Source: Actinomycetes bacterium
Lineage (GTDB): Bacteria; Actinomycetota; Actinomycetes; Actinomycetales; Microbacteriaceae
DNA length: 32,954 bases
Direction of reading: 5' to 3'
Assembly: GCA_023432005.1 (NCBI GenBank)
Contig: JAEYVF010000134.1
Span: 1 to 32,954 of the forward strand
Shown here: piece by piece, positions 16,174 to 23,016 of the stretch
How positions within the stretch are numbered: the first letter of the stretch is position 1
Layout: every line of letters starts with the position of its first letter
Position numbers and translations under genes: made by a program
The notes under the pieces: model-generated
Told to the model about the DNA's origin: nothing
What the model saw: only the letters and a program-made list of their open reading frames with translations
Database searches by the model: none

Positions 16174-16189
16174 TGCTCCCGGCGGAGTA
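16174..16189. promoter_or_regulatory. second palindromic operator, upstream of the SHOCT gene
   Basis: TGCTCCCGGCGGAGTA differs from the copy at 14236-14251 at only two of 16 positions. It starts at the base after the response-regulator stop. A TGAGAT hexamer at 16240-16245 is a possible -10 element downstream, which would put the operator at a similar distance from the transcription start as in the first copy. Confidence 0.55.
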
Positions 16190-16284
16190 GTGACGAGACG
16201 CCCCCCGGCGGATCCGCGGATGCCGGGGCCGGGCGAGCCTGAGATCGCCGGCTCGAACGGGTCGGCGTCGAAAGGAGACCCGAC

Positions 16285-16608
16285 ATGTTCACCGCCGTCG
16301 CACTCGCAGGGGCCGTCGCCCATCCCGGTTGGGGGTGGGGGCCCGGGTTCTGGATCGTCCCCGCCGTCTTCTGGCTGCTCATCATCGGCCTCATCGTGAC
16401 GCTCGTGGCCACGCGCCGCCGCCACTGGCGGCACGCCGGATGGGGCGGACCGTGGGGCCCGACCGCGCCGTGGGCCGCCGCGCAGGCCGCGAAGAGCGCC
16501 GAGTCGGTGCTCGCCGAGCGCTTCGCGCGGGGCGACATCGAGGAGGCCGAGTACCGCGCACGCCTCGAGGTGCTGCGCAGCCAGCAGCCGCAGCCTCCGC
16601 AGGGCTGA
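16285..16608 (+). CDS. SHOCT-domain small membrane protein
   Basis: A 107-residue protein with one or two hydrophobic segments near the N-terminus (the main one about residues 22-45, WIVPAVFWLLIIGLIVTLVA), a basic RRRHWRH stop-transfer, a Gly/Trp/Pro-rich linker, and a C-terminal SHOCT motif, here AESVLAERFARGDIEEAEYRARLEVL. SHOCT domains occur at the termini of many membrane and stress proteins and probably mediate oligomerisation. A strong AAAGGAGA ribosome site lies 6 nt before the ATG. The upstream palindrome shared with the two-component operon makes it a likely target of that system. A GC hairpin follows the stop. Confidence 0.85.
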   Translation: MFTAVALAGAVAHPGWGWGPGFWIVPAVFWLLIIGLIVTLVATRRRHWRHAGWGGPWGPTAPWAAAQAAKSAESVLAERFARGDIEEAEYRARLEVLRSQQPQPPQG

Positions 16609-16614
16609 GCCCGG

Positions 16615-16644
16615 ACGGGGGCCGGCCTCGGGCGCGGCCCCCGT
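16615..16644 (+). terminator. GC-rich hairpin after the SHOCT gene
   Basis: ACGGGGGCCG (16615-16624) pairs perfectly with CGGCCCCCGT (16635-16644) around a 10-nt loop, 7 nt after the stop. Only TCC follows, so there is no U-tract. It probably separates the SHOCT gene from the next transcription unit. Confidence 0.6.
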
Positions 16645-16700
16645 TCCACTACGATCGTGACGGCGCGACACTGCGGCACCGCGCGCGACAGGAGGACGAC

Positions 16701-17615
16701 GTGGACGCCTGGCTCGACGCGAACGCGACGTCGCTCGTCGTGGTCCTCGCGGCCGTGGCCGCCGTGCTGCTGCTGGTCTCGCTCGTGCTGATCGTGCTGT
16801 GGCTCCGGGCACGGCGCGGCGCGCGCCTCGCCGCTCGCGAGCGGGCCGCCGCCGAGCGCGACCGACTCGACCTCGAGCTCACCCTCGCCGAGCAGGGCGG
16901 CCGTCTCCGGATGGTCCGCGAGCTCCACGAGGTCGCCATCCGCGCCCTCACCGTCATCGTCACTCAGGCGGAGGGTGCCCGCTCGGCCGCCGCGCAGGAT
17001 CCGGGCGTCGCCGCTCGCACCGCCGGCACGATCGCCGACTCCGCACGCGGCGTGCTCGCCGACCTGCGACGGGTCGCGGATGTCGCCCTCGACGGCGAGC
17101 ACGAGGCGGGCCCGGCGCCCGAGCTCTCGAGCGTGCACGAGATCGTGGAGGCCGCTCGTGCGGAGGGGCTCGACGTCGCGCTCGTCGAGACGGGAGAGCC
17201 GCACGCGTTGCGCGAGGGCGCCGAGGTGGCGGTGCTGCGCATCCTCCAGGAGGCGCTCGCGAACGCCGCCGCGCACGGCGGCCCGGGTACGCACGCGAAG
17301 GTCACCGTCGGCTGGACGAGCGACGGCCTCCAGCTGCTCGTCGAGGACGACGGCATCCGCGCGACCGCGGTCCGCAAGGGGCTCGACCCGTATGAGGAGG
17401 CTCAGAAGCAGGGCTACACGGTCGACGACGACCTCGCGGCCCTGACCCAGACGCCCGTCGGCCGCGGCATCACCGAGATGCGCGAGCGCACCGAGCTCTT
17501 CGGCGGCGTCTTCGACGCGCACCGCGTGGCCGGGGTCGGCTTCACCGTGCAGGCCGTGTTCCCCGCCCTGCGCTCGCACAACGCCGTCGACGAGACGAGC
17601 CCGGGGCCGCGGTGA
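16701..17615 (+). CDS. orphan histidine-kinase-like membrane protein
   Basis: A 304-residue protein with one N-terminal membrane helix (about 11-36), a charged coiled region, and a kinase-like core. The dimerisation helix has RMVRELHEVAIRAL, with His76 followed by Glu rather than the usual Asp. The ATP-binding region shows ILQEALANAAAHGG, LLVEDDGI, and GRGITEMRERTELFGG. Between the last two lies an insertion of about 28 residues (near 225-250) that includes DPYEEAQKQGYTVDDDL. There is no response-regulator gene next to it; the stop overlaps azlC. The GTG at 16701 is chosen because AGGAGG sits 5 nt upstream and the reading begins just before the membrane helix. It may phosphorylate a distant partner or be a non-canonical regulator. 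Confidence 0.8.
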   Translation: MDAWLDANATSLVVVLAAVAAVLLLVSLVLIVLWLRARRGARLAARERAAAERDRLDLELTLAEQGGRLRMVRELHEVAIRALTVIVTQAEGARSAAAQDPGVAARTAGTIADSARGVLADLRRVADVALDGEHEAGPAPELSSVHEIVEAARAEGLDVALVETGEPHALREGAEVAVLRILQEALANAAAHGGPGTHAKVTVGWTSDGLQLLVEDDGIRATAVRKGLDPYEEAQKQGYTVDDDLAALTQTPVGRGITEMRERTELFGGVFDAHRVAGVGFTVQAVFPALRSHNAVDETSPGPR

Positions 17616-18325
17616 CCGACGCCGTCCCACCCGCGCGGAGCCGCTCCGACGCGACGGGTGCCGCCGTGCGCGCCGCGCTGAGCGTCGGGGTCGCGGTGTC
17701 CGCCTACGGCGTCTCGTTCGGTGCGCTCGCCGTCGCATCGGGCCTCGATGTGTGGCAGGCCTGCGTGCTCAGCCTCGTCATGTTCTCCGGCGGATCGCAG
17801 TTCGCGCTCGTCGGCGTGCTCGCCTCGGGCGGTGTCGCGGCGGGGCCGGCGGCGATCGCGAGCGCGGCACTGCTCGGCGTGCGCAACGGCCTGTACTCGA
17901 TGCGGATGTCGCCCATCGTGGGCGGGCCCTGGTGGCGTCGGCTGCTGGCCGCGCAGTGGACGATCGACGAGTCGACGGCGGTGTCCATCTCGCAGCCGAC
18001 CCTGCGGGGGCAGCGGATCGGCTTCTGGGTGACGGGCGCCGTGATCTACGTCGGTTGGAACCTCGCGACGCTGCTCGGCGCCCTGCTCGGCGACCTGGTG
18101 GGCGATGTGCGCCAGTACGGGCTCGATGCGGCCGCGGCCGCGGCGTTCCTCGGTCTGCTGTGGCCCCGGCTCACCGCCCGCCAGCCGGTCGCCGTCGCGG
18201 CTGCTGCGGCGGTCATCGCCTCCGCCCTCGTGCCGGTGCTGCCCGCAGGTCTGCCGGTGCTCGTGGCGGCGGTGGTCGCGGTCATCGTGGGCATCACGAA
18301 TGTGCTGGGGAGGCGGTCTGCGTGA
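17612..18325 (+). CDS. azlC: AzlC family branched-chain amino acid exporter subunit
   Basis: Polytopic protein of 237 residues, large subunit of an AzlCD-type exporter for branched-chain amino acids or analogues. The conserved N-terminal block is seen: GVAVSAYGVSFGALAVASGLDVWQACVLSLVMFSGGSQFALVG, followed by ASAALLGVRNGLYSMRMSPI and QWTIDESTAVS. Later helices are Ala/Val-rich, as usual. The GTG start overlaps the upstream kinase-like gene by 4 bp and the stop overlaps azlD by 4 bp, so the three are probably one transcript. Substrate specificity is inferred from family only. Confidence 0.92.
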   Translation: MTDAVPPARSRSDATGAAVRAALSVGVAVSAYGVSFGALAVASGLDVWQACVLSLVMFSGGSQFALVGVLASGGVAAGPAAIASAALLGVRNGLYSMRMSPIVGGPWWRRLLAAQWTIDESTAVSISQPTLRGQRIGFWVTGAVIYVGWNLATLLGALLGDLVGDVRQYGLDAAAAAAFLGLLWPRLTARQPVAVAAAAAVIASALVPVLPAGLPVLVAAVVAVIVGITNVLGRRSA

Positions 18326-18636
18326 CGGTCTGGCACGTCATCCTGCTCGCGTCGATCGCGGTGCTCGCGCTCAAGCTCGCGGGCTACCTCGTGCCGCCGA
18401 GCCTCCTCGAGCGGCCGACGCCCGCCCGCGTCGCGAACCTGCTGACGGTCGCCCTGCTCGCGGCCCTGACCGCGACGCAGACGCTCGAATCGGCGGGCGG
18501 CATCGTGCTCGACGCGCGTGCACCGGCCGTGCTCCTGGCCGCCGTGCTCTATGCGATGCGTGTGCCGTTCATCGTCGTGGTGATCGCCGCTGCGGCTCTC
18601 GCGGCACTCATCCGCCTGCTCGGCTGGATGCCCTGA
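18322..18636 (+). CDS. azlD: AzlD family transporter small subunit
   Basis: A 104-residue membrane protein with three or four hydrophobic helices, the partner of AzlC. Typical features are the N-terminal helix VTVWHVILLASIAVLALKLAGYLVP, the segment PARVANLLTVALLAALTATQTL, and the C-terminal LDARAPAVLLAAVLYAMRVPFIVVVIAAAALAAL. The GTG at 18322 overlaps the azlC stop; the reading continues open upstream only as a shadow of azlC. Its end faces the minus-strand peptide deformylase gene, with a dispersed repeat between them. Confidence 0.9.
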   Translation: MTVWHVILLASIAVLALKLAGYLVPPSLLERPTPARVANLLTVALLAALTATQTLESAGGIVLDARAPAVLLAAVLYAMRVPFIVVVIAAAALAALIRLLGWMP

Positions 18637-18684
18637 CGCCGACTGACGTGGGCTGTTCATTGACACGCGCCTGCGGCTCGACCC

Positions 18685-18726
18685 GGTGGTTGAGTAGCCC
18701 GCGCCAGCGGGCGTGTCGAAACCGCC
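18685..18726. repeat. dispersed inverted-repeat element (GTTGAG...TCGAAAC type)
   Basis: An imperfect hairpin with left arm GGTGGTTGAGTAGCCCGC, loop GCCA-like centre, and right arm GCGGGCGTGTCGAAACCGCC. The GGTTGAGTAG and TCGAAACC ends match a repeat I know to be scattered through Microbacteriaceae intergenic regions. It sits between the convergent azlD and def genes and probably acts as a bidirectional terminator. No second copy was seen in the window. Confidence 0.65.
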
Positions 18727-18757
18727 CCGATGTGTGACGCTGCTGCGGAACGCGCGC

Positions 18758-19324
18758 TCAGTCCTCGAGGTGGTCGCGACCCGGAAGCCACGACTTGCCC
18801 GGCACGCCCCACTTGTTGCGCCGCACGGCCCGCGCCGCGGCCCGACCGTGCGCATCCGCGAGGCGATCGGCGTAGAGCACGCCGTCGAGGTGGTCGAACT
18901 CGTGCTGGAAGATGCGCGCGAGCCAGCCCGTCGCGAGGATCTCGTAGGGCTCGCCGTCGAGGTCGACCGCGCGCAGGAGCGCCGTGTGCGAGCGCAGGAG
19001 CGGGAACCGCTCGCCCGGGATCGAGAGGCACCCTTCGGAATCCTCATCGGGGTCGGCGACGCCCACCGGCGGCGGTGACACGAGCAGCTGCGGGTTGATG
19101 GCGGTGCCGCGGTGCAGCACGCCCTCCTCGTCGCGCCAGTTGTACACGAAGAGCCGCAACGGGATGCCGACCTGCGGCGCCGCGAGGCCGACACCCGGAG
19201 CCGTCGACATGGTGTCCTCCATGTCGTGCACGAGCGCCGAGAGGCCCTCGTCGATCTCCTCGACCTCGTGGGCGCGCTCGTGCAGTACCGGGTCGCCGGT
19301 GATCCGAATCGGGAGAACGGCCAT
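18758..19324 (-). CDS. def: peptide deformylase
   Basis: Metalloenzyme of 188 residues that removes the N-formyl group from nascent proteins. All three deformylase motifs are intact: GVGLAAPQVG (45-53), EGCLSIPG with metal ligand Cys99, and HEFDHLDG with ligands His141 and His145 and catalytic Glu142. The ATG at 19324 gives the expected MAVLPIRITGDPVL start; the open frame extending to 19789 on this strand is antisense to the DMT gene and is dropped. It is divergent from the DMT transporter gene with 40 bp between starts, each with its own close TAnnnT hexamer. The C-terminal tail GKSWLPGRDHLED is typical of actinobacterial deformylases. Confidence 0.96.
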   Translation of the reverse strand: MAVLPIRITGDPVLHERAHEVEEIDEGLSALVHDMEDTMSTAPGVGLAAPQVGIPLRLFVYNWRDEEGVLHRGTAINPQLLVSPPPVGVADPDEDSEGCLSIPGERFPLLRSHTALLRAVDLDGEPYEILATGWLARIFQHEFDHLDGVLYADRLADAHGRAAARAVRRNKWGVPGKSWLPGRDHLED

Positions 19325-19330
19325 TCGGAC

Positions 19331-19336
19331 AGGATA
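19331..19336 (-). promoter_or_regulatory. -10 element of def (leaderless)
   Basis: On the minus strand TATCCT ends 6 nt before the def ATG, with no Shine-Dalgarno sequence between. This is the same geometry as several other starts in the window. Confidence 0.45.
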
Positions 19337-19352
19337 TCGGCGCTCGGAACGG

Positions 19353-19358
19353 TAGATT
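19353..19358 (+). promoter_or_regulatory. -10 element of the DMT transporter gene (leaderless)
   Basis: TAGATT ends 6 nt before the GTG start at 19365. It lies only 16 bp from the def -10 hexamer on the opposite strand, so the two promoters share overlapping DNA. Confidence 0.45.
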
Positions 19359-19364
19359 CGTCGG

Positions 19365-20318
19365 GTGCTCGACGTCATCCCCACCAACGAGGACGTCGAG
19401 GCGTTCGTCAACTCGATCCCGTGGCTCGGCATCCTCATCGCCATCATCGGCGCGGTCTTCCTGTCGTTCGGCGCACAGCTGCAGCACCGCGGGGTCGAGA
19501 AGGTGGAGGCCTCGCACGGCTCGGGGCAGAAGGCCGGACTCTCCGGAGGCCAGCTGCTGCGCCTCCTCGCGCGCCCGAGCTGGCTCTTCGGCACCGTCAT
19601 GCTGGGCCTCGCGATCGTCTTCCAGCTCGTGGCGCTGGGCTTCGCGCCGCTCATCGTGGTGCAGCCGCTCGGCATCGTGGCGCTCGTGCTCACCTCGGTC
19701 ATCAACGCGCGCGTCTCGAAGGTGAAGCTCGAGCGGCCGGCCGTCACGGCCATCCTGATGTGCGTCATCGGCATCGGCGTGTTCGTCACCGTCGCCGCCT
19801 TCTACGCGACCGAGCACGTGCTCACCGAGACGCAGCTCATCATCGTGCTCGCGATCCTCGGCGTCGTGCTGCTCGCGCTCGGGGCGGCTTTCGCGTTCTT
19901 CCGCAAGCGCGTCAACGCGCTCTTCTACATCGCCGCGGGCGGCATCCTCTACGGCTTCGTGGCGTCGATCGCGAAGGTCGTCATCAACAAGGTGATCCTC
20001 GGCAACCTCGACTGGGTGACGGTCGTCGGCGCACTCGCCCTGCTGCTCGCCCTCGGCCTCGGGTTCTACTTCGTGCAGACCGCCTACTCGGTGGGCGCTC
20101 CCGACCTCGTGATCGCCGGCCTCACCGTGATCGACCCGCTCGTCGCGGTCGCGATCGGCATCTTCGTGCTCGGCGAGGCGTCGAACACGCCTCTCTGGGC
20201 TGCCCTGGTGTGGGTCGTCGCGGGTGCCGTTGCCATCCTCGGCGTCTTCCAGCTCGCGAAGCACCACCCCCAGACCCACCGGCGGGATGAGCCGGGGGAG
20301 TTCGCCGCACTGCGGTAA
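19365..20318 (+). CDS. DMT-superfamily (EamA/NIPA-like) membrane transporter
   Basis: A 317-residue protein with about nine or ten hydrophobic helices. The arrangement resembles actinobacterial DMT or NIPA-like proteins: helix 1 GILIAIIGAVFLSFGAQLQHRGVEKVE, then PSWLFGTVMLGLAIVFQLVALGFAPLIVVQPLGIVALVLTSV, a family block with the proline in FAPLIVVQPLG, and the C-terminal FVLGEASNTPLWAALVWVVAGAVAILGVFQLAKH. The substrate is unknown. It precedes a glycosyltransferase by 39 bp on the same strand; this neighbouring pair may indicate export or membrane supply of a lipid or sugar intermediate, which is speculation. The GTG start is supported by the TAGATT hexamer 6 nt before it. Confidence 0.85.
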   Translation: MLDVIPTNEDVEAFVNSIPWLGILIAIIGAVFLSFGAQLQHRGVEKVEASHGSGQKAGLSGGQLLRLLARPSWLFGTVMLGLAIVFQLVALGFAPLIVVQPLGIVALVLTSVINARVSKVKLERPAVTAILMCVIGIGVFVTVAAFYATEHVLTETQLIIVLAILGVVLLALGAAFAFFRKRVNALFYIAAGGILYGFVASIAKVVINKVILGNLDWVTVVGALALLLALGLGFYFVQTAYSVGAPDLVIAGLTVIDPLVAVAIGIFVLGEASNTPLWAALVWVVAGAVAILGVFQLAKHHPQTHRRDEPGEFAALR

Positions 20319-20357
20319 CTTAGAGGGGTTCTTTCCGCCGACCGAGGGACTGATCGA

Positions 20358-21584
20358 GTGACCGACGCACCGTCGTCGACCCCCGCCACCGAAGCCCGCC
20401 TCACCGTCCTCATCGGATGCGACACATTCGCCCCCGATGTGAACGGTGCCGCGACGTTCAGCCGCAACCTCGCGGCGGGCCTCGCCGCACGCGGGCACGA
20501 GGTGCACGTCATGGCGCCCGCGCAGCGCGGGCGGGTGGGCGTCTTCACCGAGGTGCACGAGGGCGTGCCGCTCACGGTGCACCGCATCTACTCGTGGCGC
20601 TGGCTTCCCCACCCCTGGCTGCGGTTCATGCTGCCGTGGCGCGTCAAGGCGAACGCCGAGCGCATCGTGCGCGAGGTGAAGCCGGATGCCATCCACTTCC
20701 AGTCGCACATCGTCGTGGGCCGCGGTCTCGCGACATCCGCCAAGCGCCACGGCATCCGCCTCATCGGCACCAACCACACCATGCCGGAGAACATCCTCCA
20801 GCACGTCGAGATCCTGCCGCGGGCGACCCTCGACTGGCTCGCGCGCATCCAGTGGCGCGCGGCGCGCAAGTGGTTCGAGATGGCGGAGTCGATCACGGCA
20901 CCGACCCGACGCGCCGCCGACTTCTTCGAGCGCGGCACGGGACTCACGGGCGTGCACGCGATCTCGTGCGGCATCGACATGAGCTTCTACACGCCCGACT
21001 TCTCGCCGCGCAGCGAGAACGTCGTGGTCTTCCTCGGCCGTCTCGACGAGGAGAAGTACATCCACGAGGCCATCGAGGCGATCGAGAAGCTGCGGGATCT
21101 CGACGCGAAGCTCGTCATCGTCGGCGACGGCGAGATGCGACCGCGCCTCGAGGCCCGCGCCCGCGAGCTCGGCGTCGCCGACCGGGTGCGCTTCACGGGC
21201 CGCGTCTCGGACGAGGAGCTCCGCGGCGAGCTGACCCGCGCATCCGTCTTCGCGATGCCGTCGCGTGCCGAGCTGCAGTCGATCGCCACGATGGAGGCGC
21301 TCGCCTCGGGCCTGCCCGTGGTCGCGGCCGACGCCATGGCGCTGCCGCACCTCGTGCATCCGGGGCTCAACGGCTACCTCTACCAGCCGGGCGACATCGA
21401 CGAGTTCGCGCGGCACCTGCGCACCGTGCTGACGGCCGCTCCGGAGGAGCTCGAGCGGCTGCGCCAGGGCGCGTTGCGCACGGTAGAGCCGCACGACATC
21501 CAGCGCACGCTCGACATCTTCGAGGCGCTCTACCGCGGCGAGACCGTCGTCGACCCCGACACCGAGGGGGAGCTCGCCAGGTGA
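20358..21584 (+). CDS. GT4-family glycosyltransferase
   Basis: Retaining GT-B glycosyltransferase of 408 residues. The N-terminal Rossmann half has FAPDVNGAATFSRNLAAGLAARGHEVHVM and later IGTNHTMPENI; the C-terminal half has VVVFLGRLDEEKYIHEAIEAI, KLVIVGDGEMRP, VRFTGRVSDEEL, and the E-x7-E donor-binding motif in SRAELQSIATMEALASG. This type includes phosphatidylinositol mannosyltransferases and diacylglycerol glycosyltransferases of Actinobacteria; the exact acceptor cannot be read. GAGGGA lies 8 nt before the GTG. The stop overlaps the start of the following membrane-protein gene by 4 bp. Confidence 0.92.
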   Translation: MTDAPSSTPATEARLTVLIGCDTFAPDVNGAATFSRNLAAGLAARGHEVHVMAPAQRGRVGVFTEVHEGVPLTVHRIYSWRWLPHPWLRFMLPWRVKANAERIVREVKPDAIHFQSHIVVGRGLATSAKRHGIRLIGTNHTMPENILQHVEILPRATLDWLARIQWRAARKWFEMAESITAPTRRAADFFERGTGLTGVHAISCGIDMSFYTPDFSPRSENVVVFLGRLDEEKYIHEAIEAIEKLRDLDAKLVIVGDGEMRPRLEARARELGVADRVRFTGRVSDEELRGELTRASVFAMPSRAELQSIATMEALASGLPVVAADAMALPHLVHPGLNGYLYQPGDIDEFARHLRTVLTAAPEELERLRQGALRTVEPHDIQRTLDIFEALYRGETVVDPDTEGELAR

Positions 21585-22891
21585 GCCCCACCTCCGCGCG
21601 GCGCGTGCTCCAACCGGCCGCGTGGCGTCGGGCGATCGCGCCCATCGTGGTCGCGGTGCTCGTGCTGAGCGTCGTGCTGCAGGAGCCCGTGGCCGCGCTC
21701 CTGCCGGCGGGCACCCCGCGCGCGCTCGTGTTCGCGGCGATCGCGGCGCCGATCGTCGCCGCGGTCGTGCTCGGGCTCTCGGCCGCCTACCCGCGCGTGA
21801 TCGTGGATGTGGATGGTGCGCTCCGCGTGCGCGGTCGCGTCGTGCGCCCGTCGGAGATCGTCGCCGCGCGACGCTCGGTGTCGGCCGGCGGCGGCTCGGC
21901 CTACCTCGTGCTGACCCTCCGCACGGATGCCGGGCGCAGCATCCGGGTGCTCGTCGCGGGGGTGCCGATCCGCGGGCTGGACTCGGCGCAGCTGCGTCTC
22001 CTGCGGGACGTGGTGGCGGCTTCCGCGATCCCGCTGACGCGCGCCTCGGAAAGCGAGCGCGCCTTCCTCTCCGAGAACGTGCTCGCGACGGGACGTCGAG
22101 TCGACGTCGACCGCGGCCTCGTGCTCCGGGAGCTCGACGACCTCCGGGGCGCGGCGTTCGCGGGCCTCGCAGCGGTGGAGGCCCCGGCGGAGGAGCCGAG
22201 CGATCCGGAGACCCCGCACGCCGAGCCCGAGTCAGCCGCCCCCGAGGCCGCCGACCCCGAGGCCGAGTCCGCCGCGGAGCGCGATGTCGCCGCCGCGACG
22301 CGATCGAGCGCGCTCGCCCGCCGCATCGCGTTCTGGGTGCTCGCGGTCGCCGTGGTGGCCACCGCGACGCTCCTCGCGCTGCTCGTGGTGATCGAGAGCA
22401 CGGGCGTCGAGTTCGGCGCCGCCGACGAGGATCCGCTCACCGCGGCGATGTCGATCGCGATCCTCGTGAGCCTCCTCGCCGGGATCGCCTGGGCGAGCAC
22501 GGCCGACGTGGACGACGCGCGCCGCCGCGCCGCCTCGCAGCGCTGGCTCGACGCGGCATCCGACGACGAGCTGCGCCGCGGTCTCCCGGATGCCTTCCAC
22601 GCCGCCTGGCTGCGGGCGCCGGGAGGGCGGATGGCGGGCCTCGGCCTCTTCGTGCTCGGGATGGTGGGCATCCTGTTCCTCATCGGCGGGCCGGTCGCCC
22701 TCGTCCAGGGCTATGGCCCCGTGGTGCTCGGCGTGCTCGCGACGATCGTCGGCGTCGTGACGTGCGCGGCCGCTCTCTGGGGCTGGTCCCGTCGCCGTCG
22801 GGCGCACGCCCGCCGGGTCGAGTGGCTCGTCGAGGTCGCGGGGGAGCGCGCCCGCCGCGGCCTGTCCGGCGGCGACCCCTTCAGCCGGTAG
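21581..22891 (+). CDS. membrane protein of unknown function
   Basis: A 436-residue protein not assigned to a family. Two helices lie near the N-terminus (about 20-38 and 48-70), followed by a short beta-rich soluble segment VIVDVDGALRVRGRVVRPSEIVAARRSV..LVLTLRTDAGRSIRVLV that looks like a PH-like or similar small domain, then a Glu/Ala/Pro-rich acidic linker (about 208-245), and four further helices in the C-terminal half. A basic C-terminus follows. The GTG start overlaps the glycosyltransferase stop (GTGA), so it is in the same transcript. Its stop TAG is part of the -10-like hexamer before the downstream tRNA. Function unknown. Confidence 0.8.
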   Translation: MSPTSARRVLQPAAWRRAIAPIVVAVLVLSVVLQEPVAALLPAGTPRALVFAAIAAPIVAAVVLGLSAAYPRVIVDVDGALRVRGRVVRPSEIVAARRSVSAGGGSAYLVLTLRTDAGRSIRVLVAGVPIRGLDSAQLRLLRDVVAASAIPLTRASESERAFLSENVLATGRRVDVDRGLVLRELDDLRGAAFAGLAAVEAPAEEPSDPETPHAEPESAAPEAADPEAESAAERDVAAATRSSALARRIAFWVLAVAVVATATLLALLVVIESTGVEFGAADEDPLTAAMSIAILVSLLAGIAWASTADVDDARRRAASQRWLDAASDDELRRGLPDAFHAAWLRAPGGRMAGLGLFVLGMVGILFLIGGPVALVQGYGPVVLGVLATIVGVVTCAAALWGWSRRRRAHARRVEWLVEVAGERARRGLSGGDPFSR

Positions 22892-22894
22892 CGT
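22889..22894 (+). promoter_or_regulatory. -10-like hexamer of tRNA-Met
   Basis: TAGCGT ends 6 nt before the first base of the tRNA, so transcription could begin at the mature 5' end. Its first three bases are the stop codon of the preceding gene. No -35 was identified. Confidence 0.35.
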
Positions 22895-22900
22895 TGTCGC

Positions 22901-22974
22901 GGGGCGGTAGCTCAGCCGGTTAGAGCAGCGGACTCATAATCCGTCGGTCACGGGTTCAAGTCCCGTCCGCCCTA
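22901..22974 (+). tRNA. tRNA with CAT anticodon (elongator Met most likely)
   Basis: Complete cloverleaf of 74 nt. The acceptor arm GGGGCGG pairs with CCGCCCT (first pair G-U), the D-arm is GCTC...GAGC, the anticodon stem GCGGA/TCCGT holds loop CTCATAA with anticodon CAT, and the T-arm ACGGG/CCCGT holds TTCAAGT. The discriminator is A and CCA is not encoded. The weak first pair and lack of the initiator-type GGG/CCC anticodon stem argue for elongator Met. A lysidine-modified tRNA-Ile2, which also has CAT, cannot be excluded. Confidence 0.92.
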
Positions 22975-22994
22975 CTCCGAAAAGGTCGCGAGGC

Positions 22995-23015
22995 CTCGCG
23001 CCCGCCCCGCGCGAG
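22995..23015. terminator. hairpin between the tRNA and the convergent hydrolase gene
   Basis: CTCGCGC (22995-23001) pairs with GCGCGAG (23009-23015) around loop CCGCCCC. It overlaps a 14-bp perfect palindrome, CGCGAGGCCTCGCG, at 22987-23000. Both lie in the 42-bp gap between convergent transcripts and could terminate either. Confidence 0.45.
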
Positions 23016-23016
23016 C

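Noticed and set aside
22901..23016. tRNA-Met as a possible integration (att) site
   Set aside because: No duplicated 3' tRNA segment and no integrase gene found in the following sequence; the next gene is an ordinary hydrolase.
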